A stretch of 64,000 bases of DNA. Origin: UBA3069 sp050633465 (lineage in GTDB: Bacteria; Pseudomonadota; Alphaproteobacteria; Rhodobacterales; Rhodobacteraceae). Below the pieces are notes generated by a model. The model was not told the origin of the DNA, made no database searches, and saw only the letters and a list, made by a program, of their open reading frames with translations. The stretch spans positions 124,001-188,000 of the forward strand of contig JBOEGO010000002.1 of the NCBI GenBank assembly GCA_050633465.1, given 5' to 3'. The position numbers and the translations under genes were made by a program. Shown here piece after piece: positions 25,151 to 32,743 of this stretch (the stretch's first letter is position 1; every line of letters starts with the position of its first letter).

Positions 25151-25384
25151 TCAGGAAGCCTGCTGGATAAAGTTCACAGCATCGCCATAGGTCTGGATCG
25201 TCTCGGCCGCATCGTCAGGAATCTCGATGCCGAACTCTTCTTCAAAGGCCATAACCAGCTCGACAGTGTCCAGGCTGTCGGCATTCAAATCGTCGATGAA
25301 AGATGCTTCCAGAACAACTTTCTCTTCTTCAACGCCAAGATGCTCAACAACGATCTTTTTCACGCGCTCTGCAATATCGCTCAT
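25151..25384 (-). CDS. acpP: Acyl carrier protein
   Basis: A 77-residue acidic carrier of growing acyl chains. The phosphopantetheine attachment serine is in NADSLDTVELVMAFEEEF (Ser at about 36), and the C-terminus DDAAETIQTYGDAVNFIQ is typical of Rhodobacterales ACP. ATG 25384 is preceded by AAGGAC. It lies between fabG and fabF, the common order. Confidence 0.97.
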   Translation of the reverse strand: MSDIAERVKKIVVEHLGVEEEKVVLEASFIDDLNADSLDTVELVMAFEEEFGIEIPDDAAETIQTYGDAVNFIQQAS

Positions 25385-25547
25385 GTTCCAGTCCTTATTC
25401 GTTCGTTGGGCCAACCGGCCCGCTTTCCTGCCACTGCCCTCGGGGATGGCATTTCATGGTGCCCATGGGTCGAAACCCCGGGGCGGCTATCATCCCGCAA
25501 AGCGGGCACTGCGAAGACGTTGACCGCCTCTCGCGAGTCTGCATGCG

Positions 25548-25575
25548 CCTATAGCACAGCATTGCCCATAGGCAA
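25548..25575 (-). promoter_or_regulatory. Candidate acpP promoter
   Basis: TTGCCT (25575-25570), 16 bp, TATAGG (25553-25548), giving a leader of about 155 nt before the acpP ATG. The -35 overlaps a small inverted repeat TTGCC-TATG-GGCAA. Found by eye; the spacing is slightly short. Confidence 0.4.
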
Positions 25576-25728
25576 ACGCTTTCGCAACCCAGATATGCAG
25601 ACATGACGCGAACACAAGGGCACGGAAATCGCTTCTTGCCTGACCGAAAGGAAACCAACGTCACCCCACCACCATAAAAACCAACACCACCCCCTAAAAA
25701 CAAAGCCCGGAAAACAATGACCTCCACC

Positions 25729-25752
25729 GGCTTTTTCTTGGCAAAAATACTC
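25729..25752 (-). repeat. Interspersed 24-25-bp element, copy 1
   Basis: Minus strand GAGTATTTTTG followed by CCAAGAAAAAGCC. Near-identical copies lie at 39836-39860 and 48305-48329. This copy is intergenic, between fabG and acpP. Confidence 0.7.
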
Positions 25753-25770
25753 AAAAATAACCGTAAAACG

Positions 25771-25800
25771 AAAAACGACGCCCCGAAACAGGGCGCCGCC
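25771..25800 (-). terminator. Terminator after fabG
   Basis: Minus strand GGCGCCC-TGTTTC-GGGGCGTC followed by GTTTTT, 50 bp beyond the fabG stop; ends the fabD-fabG unit. Confidence 0.65.
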
Positions 25801-25851
25801 TCTCGACAGAATCCAAAAGTCAGCGCGCCCAGCGCCCCGCCGGATCAGGCC

Positions 25852-26589
25852 TTACAGCATGGCCATGCCGCCATTGACGTGCAGCGTGGCACCGGTGACA
25901 TATGCCGCCTCGACGCTGGCCAGATACAAAACAGCCGCCGCGATCTCTTCGGGCGTGCCCATGCGCGCCGCAGGAATCTGCGCGTTGATCTTGGCCTTTT
26001 GATCATCGGTCAACTTGTCGGTCATCGGCGTGGCAATGAACCCCGGCGCAACCGCATTGGCGGTGATGCCACGGCTGGCCACCTCATAGGCGATGGATTT
26101 CGTCATCCCCACCAATCCGGCCTTGGCCGCAGCGTAATTCACCTGACCGGGGTTGCCCGTGGCCCCCACGATGGACGAGATATTGATGATCCGCCCCCAA
26201 CGCGACTTCATCATCGGGCGCATCACCCCACGGCACAACCGCATAGAGGAGGTCAGATTGACATCAATCACCGACTGCCATTCCTCATCCGACATGCGCA
26301 TGAAAATCTGGTCGCGTGTGATGCCCGCGTTGTTCACCAGAATATCAACCGCGCCCATGGCTTCGATCGCCTGCTTGGGCAGGGCATCCACCGCCGCAGC
26401 ATCGCTCAGGTTACAGGGCAACACATGGGCGCGCGCGCCCAGCTCCGCCGCCAATGCCTCCAATGGCTCTACCCGTGTGCCAGACAGCGCCACGGTCGCC
26501 CCCGCCGCGTGCAATGCCGTGGCAATCGCGCCGCCAATACCACCGGATGCGCCGGTGACCAGCGCACATTTCCCTGTCAGATCAAACAT
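25852..26589 (-). CDS. fabG: 3-oxoacyl-ACP reductase
   Basis: A 245-residue short-chain dehydrogenase that reduces 3-oxoacyl-ACP with NADPH. The cofactor motif TGASGGIGGAIA, the NNAG motif (DILVNNAGITRD), the catalytic Ser (NISSIVG) and YAAAK are all present, and the C-terminus GATLHVNGGMAML is the FabG form. ATG 26589 (MFDLTGKCALVTG) has GAGGATACAGGAA upstream. Separated from fabD by 53 bp that carry a 7-bp tandem repeat. Confidence 0.96.
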   Translation of the reverse strand: MFDLTGKCALVTGASGGIGGAIATALHAAGATVALSGTRVEPLEALAAELGARAHVLPCNLSDAAAVDALPKQAIEAMGAVDILVNNAGITRDQIFMRMSDEEWQSVIDVNLTSSMRLCRGVMRPMMKSRWGRIINISSIVGATGNPGQVNYAAAKAGLVGMTKSIAYEVASRGITANAVAPGFIATPMTDKLTDDQKAKINAQIPAARMGTPEEIAAAVLYLASVEAAYVTGATLHVNGGMAML

Positions 26590-26609
26590 TTCCTGTATCC
26601 TCTTTCCTA

Positions 26610-26634
26610 TTCGCCAATCGCCAATCGCCAATCG
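26610..26634. repeat. Short tandem repeat (CGCCAAT) between fabD and fabG
   Basis: CGCCAAT is repeated three times and followed by CGCC. It lies in the 53-bp gap just upstream of the fabG ribosome-binding site, so copy-number change could alter spacing or mRNA folding there. Confidence 0.6.
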
Positions 26635-26642
26635 CCCCGCGA

Positions 26643-27587
26643 TCAGCCTTCCTGCTTGGCCGCAACCGCCGCCGCCACATCCTCGGGGGTGCCAACGGCA
26701 CGACAGGTGATCTCGCGGGCGATACGGCGCACCATGCCCGACAATGCCTTGCCCGCGCCAATTTCCCATATCTCGGTGACACCCTGCTCGGCCATATAGC
26801 CCACGCTTTCACGCCAACGCACCGATCCCGTGACCTGCTCCACCAACAATGACCGGATTGTTAACGGGTCACTGACCGCACTGGCACGCACATTGGCAAT
26901 CAGTGGCACGGCGGGGGGCTTGATATCCACATCATCCAATGCCTCGGCCATCACATGCGCCGCCGGGGCCATCAATTCACAATGAAACGGTGCCGATACC
27001 GGCAGCAACATCGCCCGCTTGGCACCCTTCTCCTTGGCAATGACCAGGGCCCGCTCCACAGCATCCTTATGACCCGACACAACCACCTGCGCGGGGTCAT
27101 TGTCATTGGCCGCCTGACAAACCTGCCCCTGCGCGGCCTCCTCGGCCACGGCGCGGGCGGTGTCGAAATCCAGCCCCAACAGCGCCGCCATGGCACCCAC
27201 ACCCACCGGCACGGCCTCTTGCATGGCGCGCCCACGGATGCGCAGCAACCGCGCCGCATCCGATACGCTCAACGATCCCGCCGCCGCCAATGCCGAATAT
27301 TCCCCCAATGAATGCCCCGCAACAAAGGACGCATCGGTGATGGAAACCCCCTCGGCCTCCAGCGCGCGCATCGCCGCCAATGATGTGGCCATCAATGCGG
27401 GCTGGGCATTCTGCGTCAGGGTCAACGCGGCAATGTCCCCCTCCCAGATCAGCGACGACAGGCTTTCACCCAATGCGCTGTCCACCTCGTCAAACACGGC
27501 CTTCGCCGCCGGATAGGCCTCGGCCAAAGCACGCCCCATGCCAATGGCCTGCGCCCCCTGCCCCGGAAATACGAATGCTCGGGTCAT
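26643..27587 (-). CDS. fabD: Malonyl-CoA:ACP transacylase
   Basis: Transfers malonyl from CoA to ACP to start fatty acid synthesis (314 residues). It has VFPGQGAQAIGMG at the N-terminus, the nucleophile GHSLGEYSALAAAG (Ser at about 91), and the His-containing APFHCELM. ATG 27587 follows GGAGGGGACAAG. The frame continues upstream to 27968 but lacks start signals and would overlap the divergent cytochrome gene. First gene of the fab cluster on this strand. Confidence 0.96.
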   Translation of the reverse strand: MTRAFVFPGQGAQAIGMGRALAEAYPAAKAVFDEVDSALGESLSSLIWEGDIAALTLTQNAQPALMATSLAAMRALEAEGVSITDASFVAGHSLGEYSALAAAGSLSVSDAARLLRIRGRAMQEAVPVGVGAMAALLGLDFDTARAVAEEAAQGQVCQAANDNDPAQVVVSGHKDAVERALVIAKEKGAKRAMLLPVSAPFHCELMAPAAHVMAEALDDVDIKPPAVPLIANVRASAVSDPLTIRSLLVEQVTGSVRWRESVGYMAEQGVTEIWEIGAGKALSGMVRRIAREITCRAVGTPEDVAAAVAAKQEG

Positions 27588-27782
27588 CTTGTCCCCTCCC
27601 TCTGTCACTGTCACTGTCGCCGCAACGGCATTTTTGCCGCAATACCGTGCAACATCGCTTGGCGCAATGCACTTGGCGGCTTCGCATCCACGCACAGCGC
27701 TTGCGCATAACCATGGAATAGGCCCCCATGCTGTGGCATCGTAAACCTGACGGCAATTGACACCCAAACCCAAAGGCACCCT

Positions 27783-29009
27783 ATGCCCCTGTCCAATACC
27801 ACCACCCACTTCGGCAGCGTGACCAAAACATTTCACTGGCTGACCGCCCTGCTGATCCTCACCGCCATCGCCCTTGGCCTGATCGCCGATGATGCCTCGC
27901 ACGCTGCCCGGGCCGCCGGCGCAGACCAATCCACCATCTCCCGCGCCGCTCTGCTGTTTTCCCTGCACAAAACCGTGGGCGTGGCCACGTTTTTCACCGC
28001 CCTTGCGCGCATCCTGTGGGCGCTAAGCCAACCGCGCCCCCGCCTGCTGAACGGCGACCATAAGGCCGAGGCATTGCTGGCCGAAACCATCCACTGGCTG
28101 CTCTATACCGCCATGCTGCTGACCCCGCTGACAGGCTGGATCCACCACGCCGCCAGCGCGGGATTCGCCCCGATCCTCTGGCCGTTCGGGCAAACCCTGC
28201 CCATGGTGGCACAATCCGAAACCCTCGCCGACCTCACTGGCGGGCTGCACTACCTGTTCCAATGGCTGCTGATCGGGTCCATCGTCCTGCATGTCGCGGG
28301 CGCGCTGAAACACCATGTGATTGACCGCGATGATACCCTGCGCCGGATGTTGCCGGGTGCTGTGACCCTGCAACGCCCGCCACTGAAACAACCGGGCCAC
28401 GCCACACCTGTCATCGCCGCACTGGCGATCTGGGCGCTGACCATCGGCGCAGGATTCGCAACAGGCATCCTTGGCAAACCACACAACGCACAGGCCAGCG
28501 CCCCAACAGAACAACTGCAACAGGTGGCCTCCGACTGGCAGGTGCAAACCGGCACACTGGAAATCGCGGTGCAACAATTCGGCTCCGGGGTCACGGGTGC
28601 CTTCAACGACTGGACCGCCGCCATCACCTTTGCCGACGACCCCGCAAAACAACAAAACGGCAACGTCACGGTCACCGTTTCCATCCCCTCGCTGACACTC
28701 GGTTCCGTCACCGATCAGGCGCTCGGAGCCGATTTCCTCAATGCTCCGGCCAACCCCACGGCCACCTTCACCGCCGACATCCTGCGCGACGGCGAAAACT
28801 ACACCGCCAATGGCACGCTCACCCTGAACGGGCAAACCAAACCGCTCTCCCTGCCCTTTACCCTGCAAACCGACGGCAATACCGCCACCATGCAAGGCAG
28901 CACAGAAATCGCCCGACTGGATTACAACATCGGCCAAACCATGCCCAAAGGCGACACTCTGGGCCTGACCGTGGCCATCACCGTCAACCTGACGGCGACC
29001 AAAAACTAA
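27783..29009 (+). CDS. Cytochrome b561-YceI fusion protein
   Basis: A 408-residue fusion. Residues about 10-190 form a four-helix cytochrome b561 domain with candidate haem-ligand histidines in TKTFHWLTALLI, FSLHKTVGVATFF and SIVLHVAGALKHHVI. After a further helix (about 205-225) comes a periplasmic YceI-type lipocalin-like domain (about 230-408: VQTGTLEIAVQQFGSGVTGAFNDW, LNGQTKPLSLPFTL, IARLDYNIGQ). YceI proteins bind isoprenoid lipids such as quinones, so an electron transfer role at the membrane is plausible but unproven. It is divergent from fabD and convergent with a separate YceI gene. Confidence 0.9.
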   Translation: MPLSNTTTHFGSVTKTFHWLTALLILTAIALGLIADDASHAARAAGADQSTISRAALLFSLHKTVGVATFFTALARILWALSQPRPRLLNGDHKAEALLAETIHWLLYTAMLLTPLTGWIHHAASAGFAPILWPFGQTLPMVAQSETLADLTGGLHYLFQWLLIGSIVLHVAGALKHHVIDRDDTLRRMLPGAVTLQRPPLKQPGHATPVIAALAIWALTIGAGFATGILGKPHNAQASAPTEQLQQVASDWQVQTGTLEIAVQQFGSGVTGAFNDWTAAITFADDPAKQQNGNVTVTVSIPSLTLGSVTDQALGADFLNAPANPTATFTADILRDGENYTANGTLTLNGQTKPLSLPFTLQTDGNTATMQGSTEIARLDYNIGQTMPKGDTLGLTVAITVNLTATKN

Positions 29010-29103
29010 CCGGCACAGCGAACCAAAACTGGGGGGCAACACGCCCCCCCCCATTCACTGTTCCCCAAATACCTCTTGCCAAGGGCTCCCCAAGCCACCC
29101 GCA

Positions 29104-29139
29104 CGAAAAAAGCCGCCGGATCACTCCGGCGGCTTCTTC
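29104..29139. terminator. Bidirectional terminator between the two YceI-type genes
   Basis: GCCGCCGGA-TCAC-TCCGGCGGC with AAAAAA on the left and TTCTTC on the right. It serves the minus-strand yceI gene (T-run TTTTTT) and probably also the plus-strand fusion gene. Confidence 0.8.
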
Positions 29140-29159
29140 ATTCCTGAAACAATAAACGC

Positions 29160-29741
29160 TTATTCAGCCTTCATTGCCTCAACCGAAATCATCAACTGAA
29201 CTTCGTCGCTGACATAAGGCGCAAACTGGCCCATGTCGAATTCGCTGCGCACCACAGTGCCCGTTGCGTTGAACCCGACCCAGGGCTTCTTGGCCATCGG
29301 ATGGTCACCCATCTGGTTCATCACCGCATCCAGCACCACCGATTTGGTCACACCATTGATCGTCAGATCGCCGGTGATCTTGCCGGTGGTGTCGCCCGTC
29401 ACTTCAATCGCGGTGGATGTGAACGTCACAGTCGGGTTTGCCTCGGCACCGAAAAAATCATCGCCCAGAAAATGCGCCGTGCGCTCGTCCCAGCCGGTGA
29501 TCAGGCTGTTGGCGGGCATGGTCACGCTGACAGACGACGCGGCAGGGTCTTCGGCGTCAAACATGATTTCACCCTCAAACCCCGAATACATGCCCCATGT
29601 GGTCGAAAACCCCAGATGGTTATACTGGAACACAACCTGGCTGTGGCTGGAATCCAGCATGTATTTTTCAGGCGCAGCAACGGCGGGCGCGGCCAGAACA
29701 GCAGCAGTAACCGCAGCAGCGGCGAATTTGGTAAAGGTCAT
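29160..29741 (-). CDS. Periplasmic YceI-family protein
   Basis: 193 residues with a clear signal peptide (MTFTKFAAAAVTAAVLAAPAVAA, cleavage about residue 23) and a YceI domain: YMLDSSHSQVVFQYNHLGFS, NSLITGWDERTAHFLGDDFF, ITGDLTINGVTKSVVLDAV and RSEFDMGQFAPYVSDEVQL (each given as a position guide). YceI proteins are single-domain lipocalin-like carriers of polyprenoids. Its neighbour fusion gene carries a second copy of the domain, so the two may act with the same lipid or quinone. Confidence 0.93.
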   Translation of the reverse strand: MTFTKFAAAAVTAAVLAAPAVAAPEKYMLDSSHSQVVFQYNHLGFSTTWGMYSGFEGEIMFDAEDPAASSVSVTMPANSLITGWDERTAHFLGDDFFGAEANPTVTFTSTAIEVTGDTTGKITGDLTINGVTKSVVLDAVMNQMGDHPMAKKPWVGFNATGTVVRSEFDMGQFAPYVSDEVQLMISVEAMKAE

Positions 29742-29887
29742 AGGGCACTCCTCAAGAGCAATAGCGTTAAAGATGTCAGACTATGTGCAGCACAGCAGCG
29801 TTCCCGCAACTGCGCAAGGTTCAACAGATTGTGTTTACGGCTGAACACTCGATCCGGCACTTATCCGCCTAAAACCGCTGGAACATC

Positions 29888-29919
29888 AAAAACCCCGCCA
29901 CGCAATGTGACGGGGATTT
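29888..29919 (-). terminator. Terminator after the membrane protein gene 29948
   Basis: Minus strand CCCCGTCAC-ATTGC-GTGGCGGGG followed by TTTTT, about 29 bp past the stop codon. Confidence 0.75.
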
Positions 29920-29947
29920 GCAATTTTACCAGCAATAACAGAAGGCA

Positions 29948-30466
29948 TCAGCCGCCAATGGCACAATCCTGCAAGGCCAGCTTCAACCCGGCCGCCGCAT
30001 CCACATCGCGAATTTCCGCACGGATCAGCGCCGCACCGCTGCGGTCCTGCGCCTCCAGAATGCCGCCCTCGATCGAAACATTGCCCAGATCGGCAAAGCG
30101 GTAAGACGCCTGCAACCGCACAATCCCGTCACAGCCGCGCTTGACATGGCGCAATTCGCCCTCGGTCTTGTCAATGTGAAACTCGTCCGCGCCCAGATCA
30201 CGGCCAACCTGTAACATCGCCATGCCCGCCGTGCCGAAAATCACCGATACCACCAGCTTGATCAGAACAATCTCGACATCCCACAAACGGGTCTGAACCA
30301 CCCAGACACCCACAGCAGACAGGATCGCAACAACCCCGACAAACCGCATCATCGCCCGCGCCACAGTGCAGGGCGCAATCGCATGGGTCGCCGCCATCAA
30401 TGGAACGGCCGTGGCGCGGTCCTTGGAAAAACCACCTGTCTCGTTGGCGTATTGTGTCATGGCCAT
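29948..30466 (-). CDS. Membrane protein of unknown function
   Basis: 172 residues with two hydrophobic segments (about 37-58 FVGVVAILSAVGVWVVQT and about 63-85 IVLIKLVVSVIFGTAGMAML), followed by a soluble beta-rich domain (EFHIDKTEGELRHVKRG to the end). The layout resembles small proteins with a PH-like C-terminal domain, but I do not assign a family. ATG 30466 has CAGGAG eight bases upstream; the longer frame to 30598 has none. Divergent from rpsF. Confidence 0.75.
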   Translation of the reverse strand: MAMTQYANETGGFSKDRATAVPLMAATHAIAPCTVARAMMRFVGVVAILSAVGVWVVQTRLWDVEIVLIKLVVSVIFGTAGMAMLQVGRDLGADEFHIDKTEGELRHVKRGCDGIVRLQASYRFADLGNVSIEGGILEAQDRSGAALIRAEIRDVDAAAGLKLALQDCAIGG

Positions 30467-30577
30467 GGTGCTGGCTCCTGATATAAATTCCGTTGCCACA
30501 ACCCTGACGTTCAAAAAAGGCGCAAATTTGACAGAGTTTGGGTGATTTACGGCCCAATCAGGGCGCCATTGCAGGGC

Positions 30578-30606
30578 TTGCACAATGCTGCCTTCCATCG
30601 TATAGC
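30578..30606 (+). promoter_or_regulatory. Promoter of the rpsF-rpsR-rplI operon
   Basis: TTGCAC (30578-30583), 17 bp, TATAGC (30601-30606). Predicted start near 30613, giving a leader of about 100 nt that contains the hairpin at 30614-30666. Confidence 0.6.
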
Positions 30607-30613
30607 CCGGCTT

Positions 30614-30666
30614 CCTTTCGCAATCACGTTGAACCGCGCAGACTCTCGTGGATGGGCCGCGAAAGG
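30614..30666 (+). promoter_or_regulatory. Structured rpsF leader, candidate S6:S18 autoregulatory element
   Basis: CCTTTCGC (30614-30621) pairs perfectly with GCGAAAGG (30659-30666) and encloses a second short stem (CACG/CGTG) with a CCG next to the closing stem. A stem with a CCG in the bulge is the known signature of the S6:S18 binding motif in rpsF leaders of many bacteria. Assigned by position and fold only. Confidence 0.5.
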
Positions 30667-30714
30667 ATCAGGCCCTCCTATGAAATGCGCCTAGATACAA
30701 GAACAGGAGTGCAC

Positions 30715-31068
30715 ATGCCGCTATACGAGCATGTCTTTATTTCGCGTCAGGATCTGTCCAACGCGCAAGCCGAAGGCCTTGTCGAACATTTTGGTGCCGT
30801 GCTTTCGGACAACGGCGGCAAAGTCGTCGAATCCGAATACTGGGGCGTCAAAACGATGGCCTATAAAATCAACAAAAACCGCAAGGGCCACTACGCCTTT
30901 CTGCGCACCGATGCACCGGCACCGGCTGTTCAGGAAATGGAACGCCTGATGCGCCTGCATGATGACGTGATGCGCGTCCTGACCATCAAGGTCGACGAAC
31001 ACAAAGAAGGACCCTCGGTCCAGATGCAGAAACGTGACGAACGCAGCGAACGCCGCGAGCGCCGCTAA
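30715..31068 (+). CDS. rpsF: 30S ribosomal protein S6
   Basis: 117 residues, MPLYEHVFISRQDLSNAQ at the N-terminus, then the S6 core YWGVKTMAYKINKNRKGHY and a charged tail (KRDERSERRERR). Binds 16S rRNA with S18 in the platform. ATG 30715 is preceded by CAGGAG. First gene of the rpsF-rpsR-rplI operon. Confidence 0.97.
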   Translation: MPLYEHVFISRQDLSNAQAEGLVEHFGAVLSDNGGKVVESEYWGVKTMAYKINKNRKGHYAFLRTDAPAPAVQEMERLMRLHDDVMRVLTIKVDEHKEGPSVQMQKRDERSERRERR

Positions 31069-31096
31069 CCTCACCCCAGAAAAAGGACGCTAAACC

Positions 31097-31324
31097 ATGG
31101 CAGCCAAACCATTTTTCCGCCGCCGGAAAGTGTGCCCGTTCTCTGGCGAGAACGCGCCCGCAATCGACTACAAAGATACGCGCCTCCTGCAACGCTACAT
31201 TTCCGAGCGTGGCAAGATCGTGCCGTCCCGCATCACCGCCGTTTCGGCCAAAAAGCAACGCGAACTGTCCCGCGCCATCAAACGCGCGCGCTTCCTCGCC
31301 CTGCTGCCCTACGCAGTGAAGTAA
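31097..31324 (+). CDS. rpsR: 30S ribosomal protein S18
   Basis: 75 residues of standard length: FFRRRKVCPFSGENAPAIDYKD near the start and SRAIKRARFLALLPYAVK at the end. Partner of S6 in the small subunit. Lies 28 bp after rpsF, with AAAGGA upstream. Confidence 0.97.
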   Translation: MAAKPFFRRRKVCPFSGENAPAIDYKDTRLLQRYISERGKIVPSRITAVSAKKQRELSRAIKRARFLALLPYAVK

Positions 31325-31336
31325 GGAGAAAGCACA

Positions 31337-31966
31337 ATGCAAGTTATCCTTCTGGAACGTGTGGCCAAACTGGGCCAAATGGGCGATGTCGTTGACGTGA
31401 AACCCGGTTACGCGCGCAACTACCTGTTGCCTCAGGGCAAGGCGCTGACCGCCTCTTCGGCCAATGTGGCAAGCTTTGAAGCGCAAAAAGCGCAGCTCGA
31501 AGCACGCAACCTTGAGACCAAAAAAGAAGCCGAAGCACTGGGCGCCAAGCTCGATGGGCAGCAGTTCATCGTTATCCGCTCGGCCTCCGACTCCGGCGCG
31601 CTTTACGGTTCGGTCACCCCGCGTGACGCCTCCGAAGTGGCAACCGCCGAAGGCTTCTCTGTGGACCGCAAGCAGGTCGCTTTGATCAACCCGATCAAGG
31701 ACCTCGGCCTGCACGAAGTGTCGGTCAAGCTGCACCCCGAAGTCACCGTGACCATCGTCATGAACGTCGCGCGCTCGGTGGAAGAAGCCGAATTGCAGGC
31801 CTCGGGCAAATCGATCCAAGAACTCGCAGCCGAGGCGGAAGCCGAAGCGGAATTCGAGATCGCCGAGCTGTTTGAAGACATCGGCGCGGCCGCTGCGGAC
31901 GACGACGAACTGGTCGAAGACGCGCCTGCTGACGCGGCCCCTTCCGAGGGCGAAGAAGAGGCGTAA
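31337..31966 (+). CDS. rplI: 50S ribosomal protein L9 with acidic C-terminal extension
   Basis: The N-domain MQVILLERVAKLGQMGDVV and the linker helix plus C-domain (GQQFIVIRSASDSGALYGSVTPRD, given as position guide) are normal L9. The protein is 209 residues, about 60 longer than E. coli L9, because of a strongly acidic tail (EAEFEIAELFEDIGA to the end). Such tails are usual in alphaproteobacterial L9. Last gene of the operon, followed by a terminator. Confidence 0.96.
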   Translation: MQVILLERVAKLGQMGDVVDVKPGYARNYLLPQGKALTASSANVASFEAQKAQLEARNLETKKEAEALGAKLDGQQFIVIRSASDSGALYGSVTPRDASEVATAEGFSVDRKQVALINPIKDLGLHEVSVKLHPEVTVTIVMNVARSVEEAELQASGKSIQELAAEAEAEAEFEIAELFEDIGAAAADDDELVEDAPADAAPSEGEEEA

Positions 31967-31991
31967 GCCCCTTCAAATAAACGATAAATTC

Positions 31992-32022
31992 AAAGGGCCG
32001 TGCAGAGATGCGCGGCCCTTTT
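31992..32022 (+). terminator. Terminator of the rpsF operon
   Basis: AAAGGGCCG...CGGCCCTTTT, a 9-bp stem with T-run, 26 bp after the rplI stop. Confidence 0.85.
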
Positions 32023-32040
32023 CGTTTGCCGCCTAGACGG

Positions 32041-32463
32041 TTACTGGCCGAAATTCTCGCCCGCCTCTTGCGGCATCATCCGCACCAGACGCGAGGTTTG
32101 CACGCCCGCTTGGCGGTGGCGCATGGCCTTGCGATAGAGCGGGTCATAGACCATTTCGACAAAGGCGGCGGGGCTGGGATATTCGGCGATGAAGCACAGG
32201 TCCCACGCCTCCGATCCGTCCTTGGGTCCGATCACCATCAACTCCATCTTGCCGCGCCATACGATGCGCCCGCCGAGGCGGTCGAACACCGGCTGGCTCT
32301 CGCGGCCATAGGCGGCATAGGCCTCGGCGCCGCTGCAGGTGGTGCCGTCCTCATAGGTGGCGGTGTCCTTGAGTTTGACCAAGTTGAGCATATGGATCGG
32401 CCCTGCCCGATCATCGGCTTTGAAGGCCTCGAATGTGGCCTTGTCGAACCCCAGATAGTCCAT
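32041..32463 (-). CDS. DUF1330 family protein
   Basis: 140 residues, a ferredoxin-like fold family related to dimeric alpha/beta barrels. Typical segments are PIHMLNLVKLKDTATYEDG, YGRESQPVFDRLGGRIVWRG and FIAEYPSPAAFVEMVYDPLYRKAM (position guides). Substrate unknown. ATG 32463 (MDYLGFDK) has GGAGGAAG in front. The frame continues upstream but runs into a repetitive region (32506-32550) and lacks start signals. Confidence 0.85.
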   Translation of the reverse strand: MDYLGFDKATFEAFKADDRAGPIHMLNLVKLKDTATYEDGTTCSGAEAYAAYGRESQPVFDRLGGRIVWRGKMELMVIGPKDGSEAWDLCFIAEYPSPAAFVEMVYDPLYRKAMRHRQAGVQTSRLVRMMPQEAGENFGQ

Positions 32464-32505
32464 GTTCTTCCTCCCTCGCGCGGCGCGGGCCGAGCGCCGT
32501 TTTGG

Positions 32506-32550
32506 CGCGTCGGTATCGCGTCGGTATTTTGTCGGTATCGCGTCGGTGCG
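32506..32550. repeat. Degenerate GTCGGTATC direct repeats upstream of the DUF1330 gene
   Basis: Four copies of GTCGGT, three of them extended to GCGTCGGTAT or GTCGGTATC, in 45 bp. Located 45-90 bp before the DUF1330 start codon, so they lie in its promoter region. Confidence 0.6.
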
Positions 32551-32686
32551 ACAACGGCCCCGCCATTGGGGGCCCTGCCCAGTGTGGCGCGGCTTACGGG
32601 GCGATGACAAGCCCCCAGCTTAAAAGCGGCAGGTGCCGCGCCGCAACGTCGCCGTGATGCGCCCTCGTGATGACGCGCCCCAACGC

Positions 32687-32714
32687 AAAAGGGCCGCCCC
32701 GAACGGGCGGCCCT
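32687..32714 (-). terminator. Terminator after trigger factor
   Basis: Minus strand AAGGGCCGCCC-GTTC-GGGGCGGCCCTT followed by TTGCG, 30 bp after the tig stop codon. Confidence 0.8.
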
Positions 32715-32743
32715 TCGCAAAACAACGTCGTCCGGCTGGCGGA

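Larger units (their letters stand above)
25385..25851. other. 467-bp gene-free region between acpP and fabG
   Basis: It holds, from left to right, a long acpP leader with a candidate promoter (25548-25575), AT-rich sequence without coding character, one copy of an interspersed 24-bp element (25729-25752) and the fabG terminator (25771-25800). The open minus-strand frame starting near 25754 is read through the interspersed element and shows no protein-like pattern. Confidence 0.6.
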
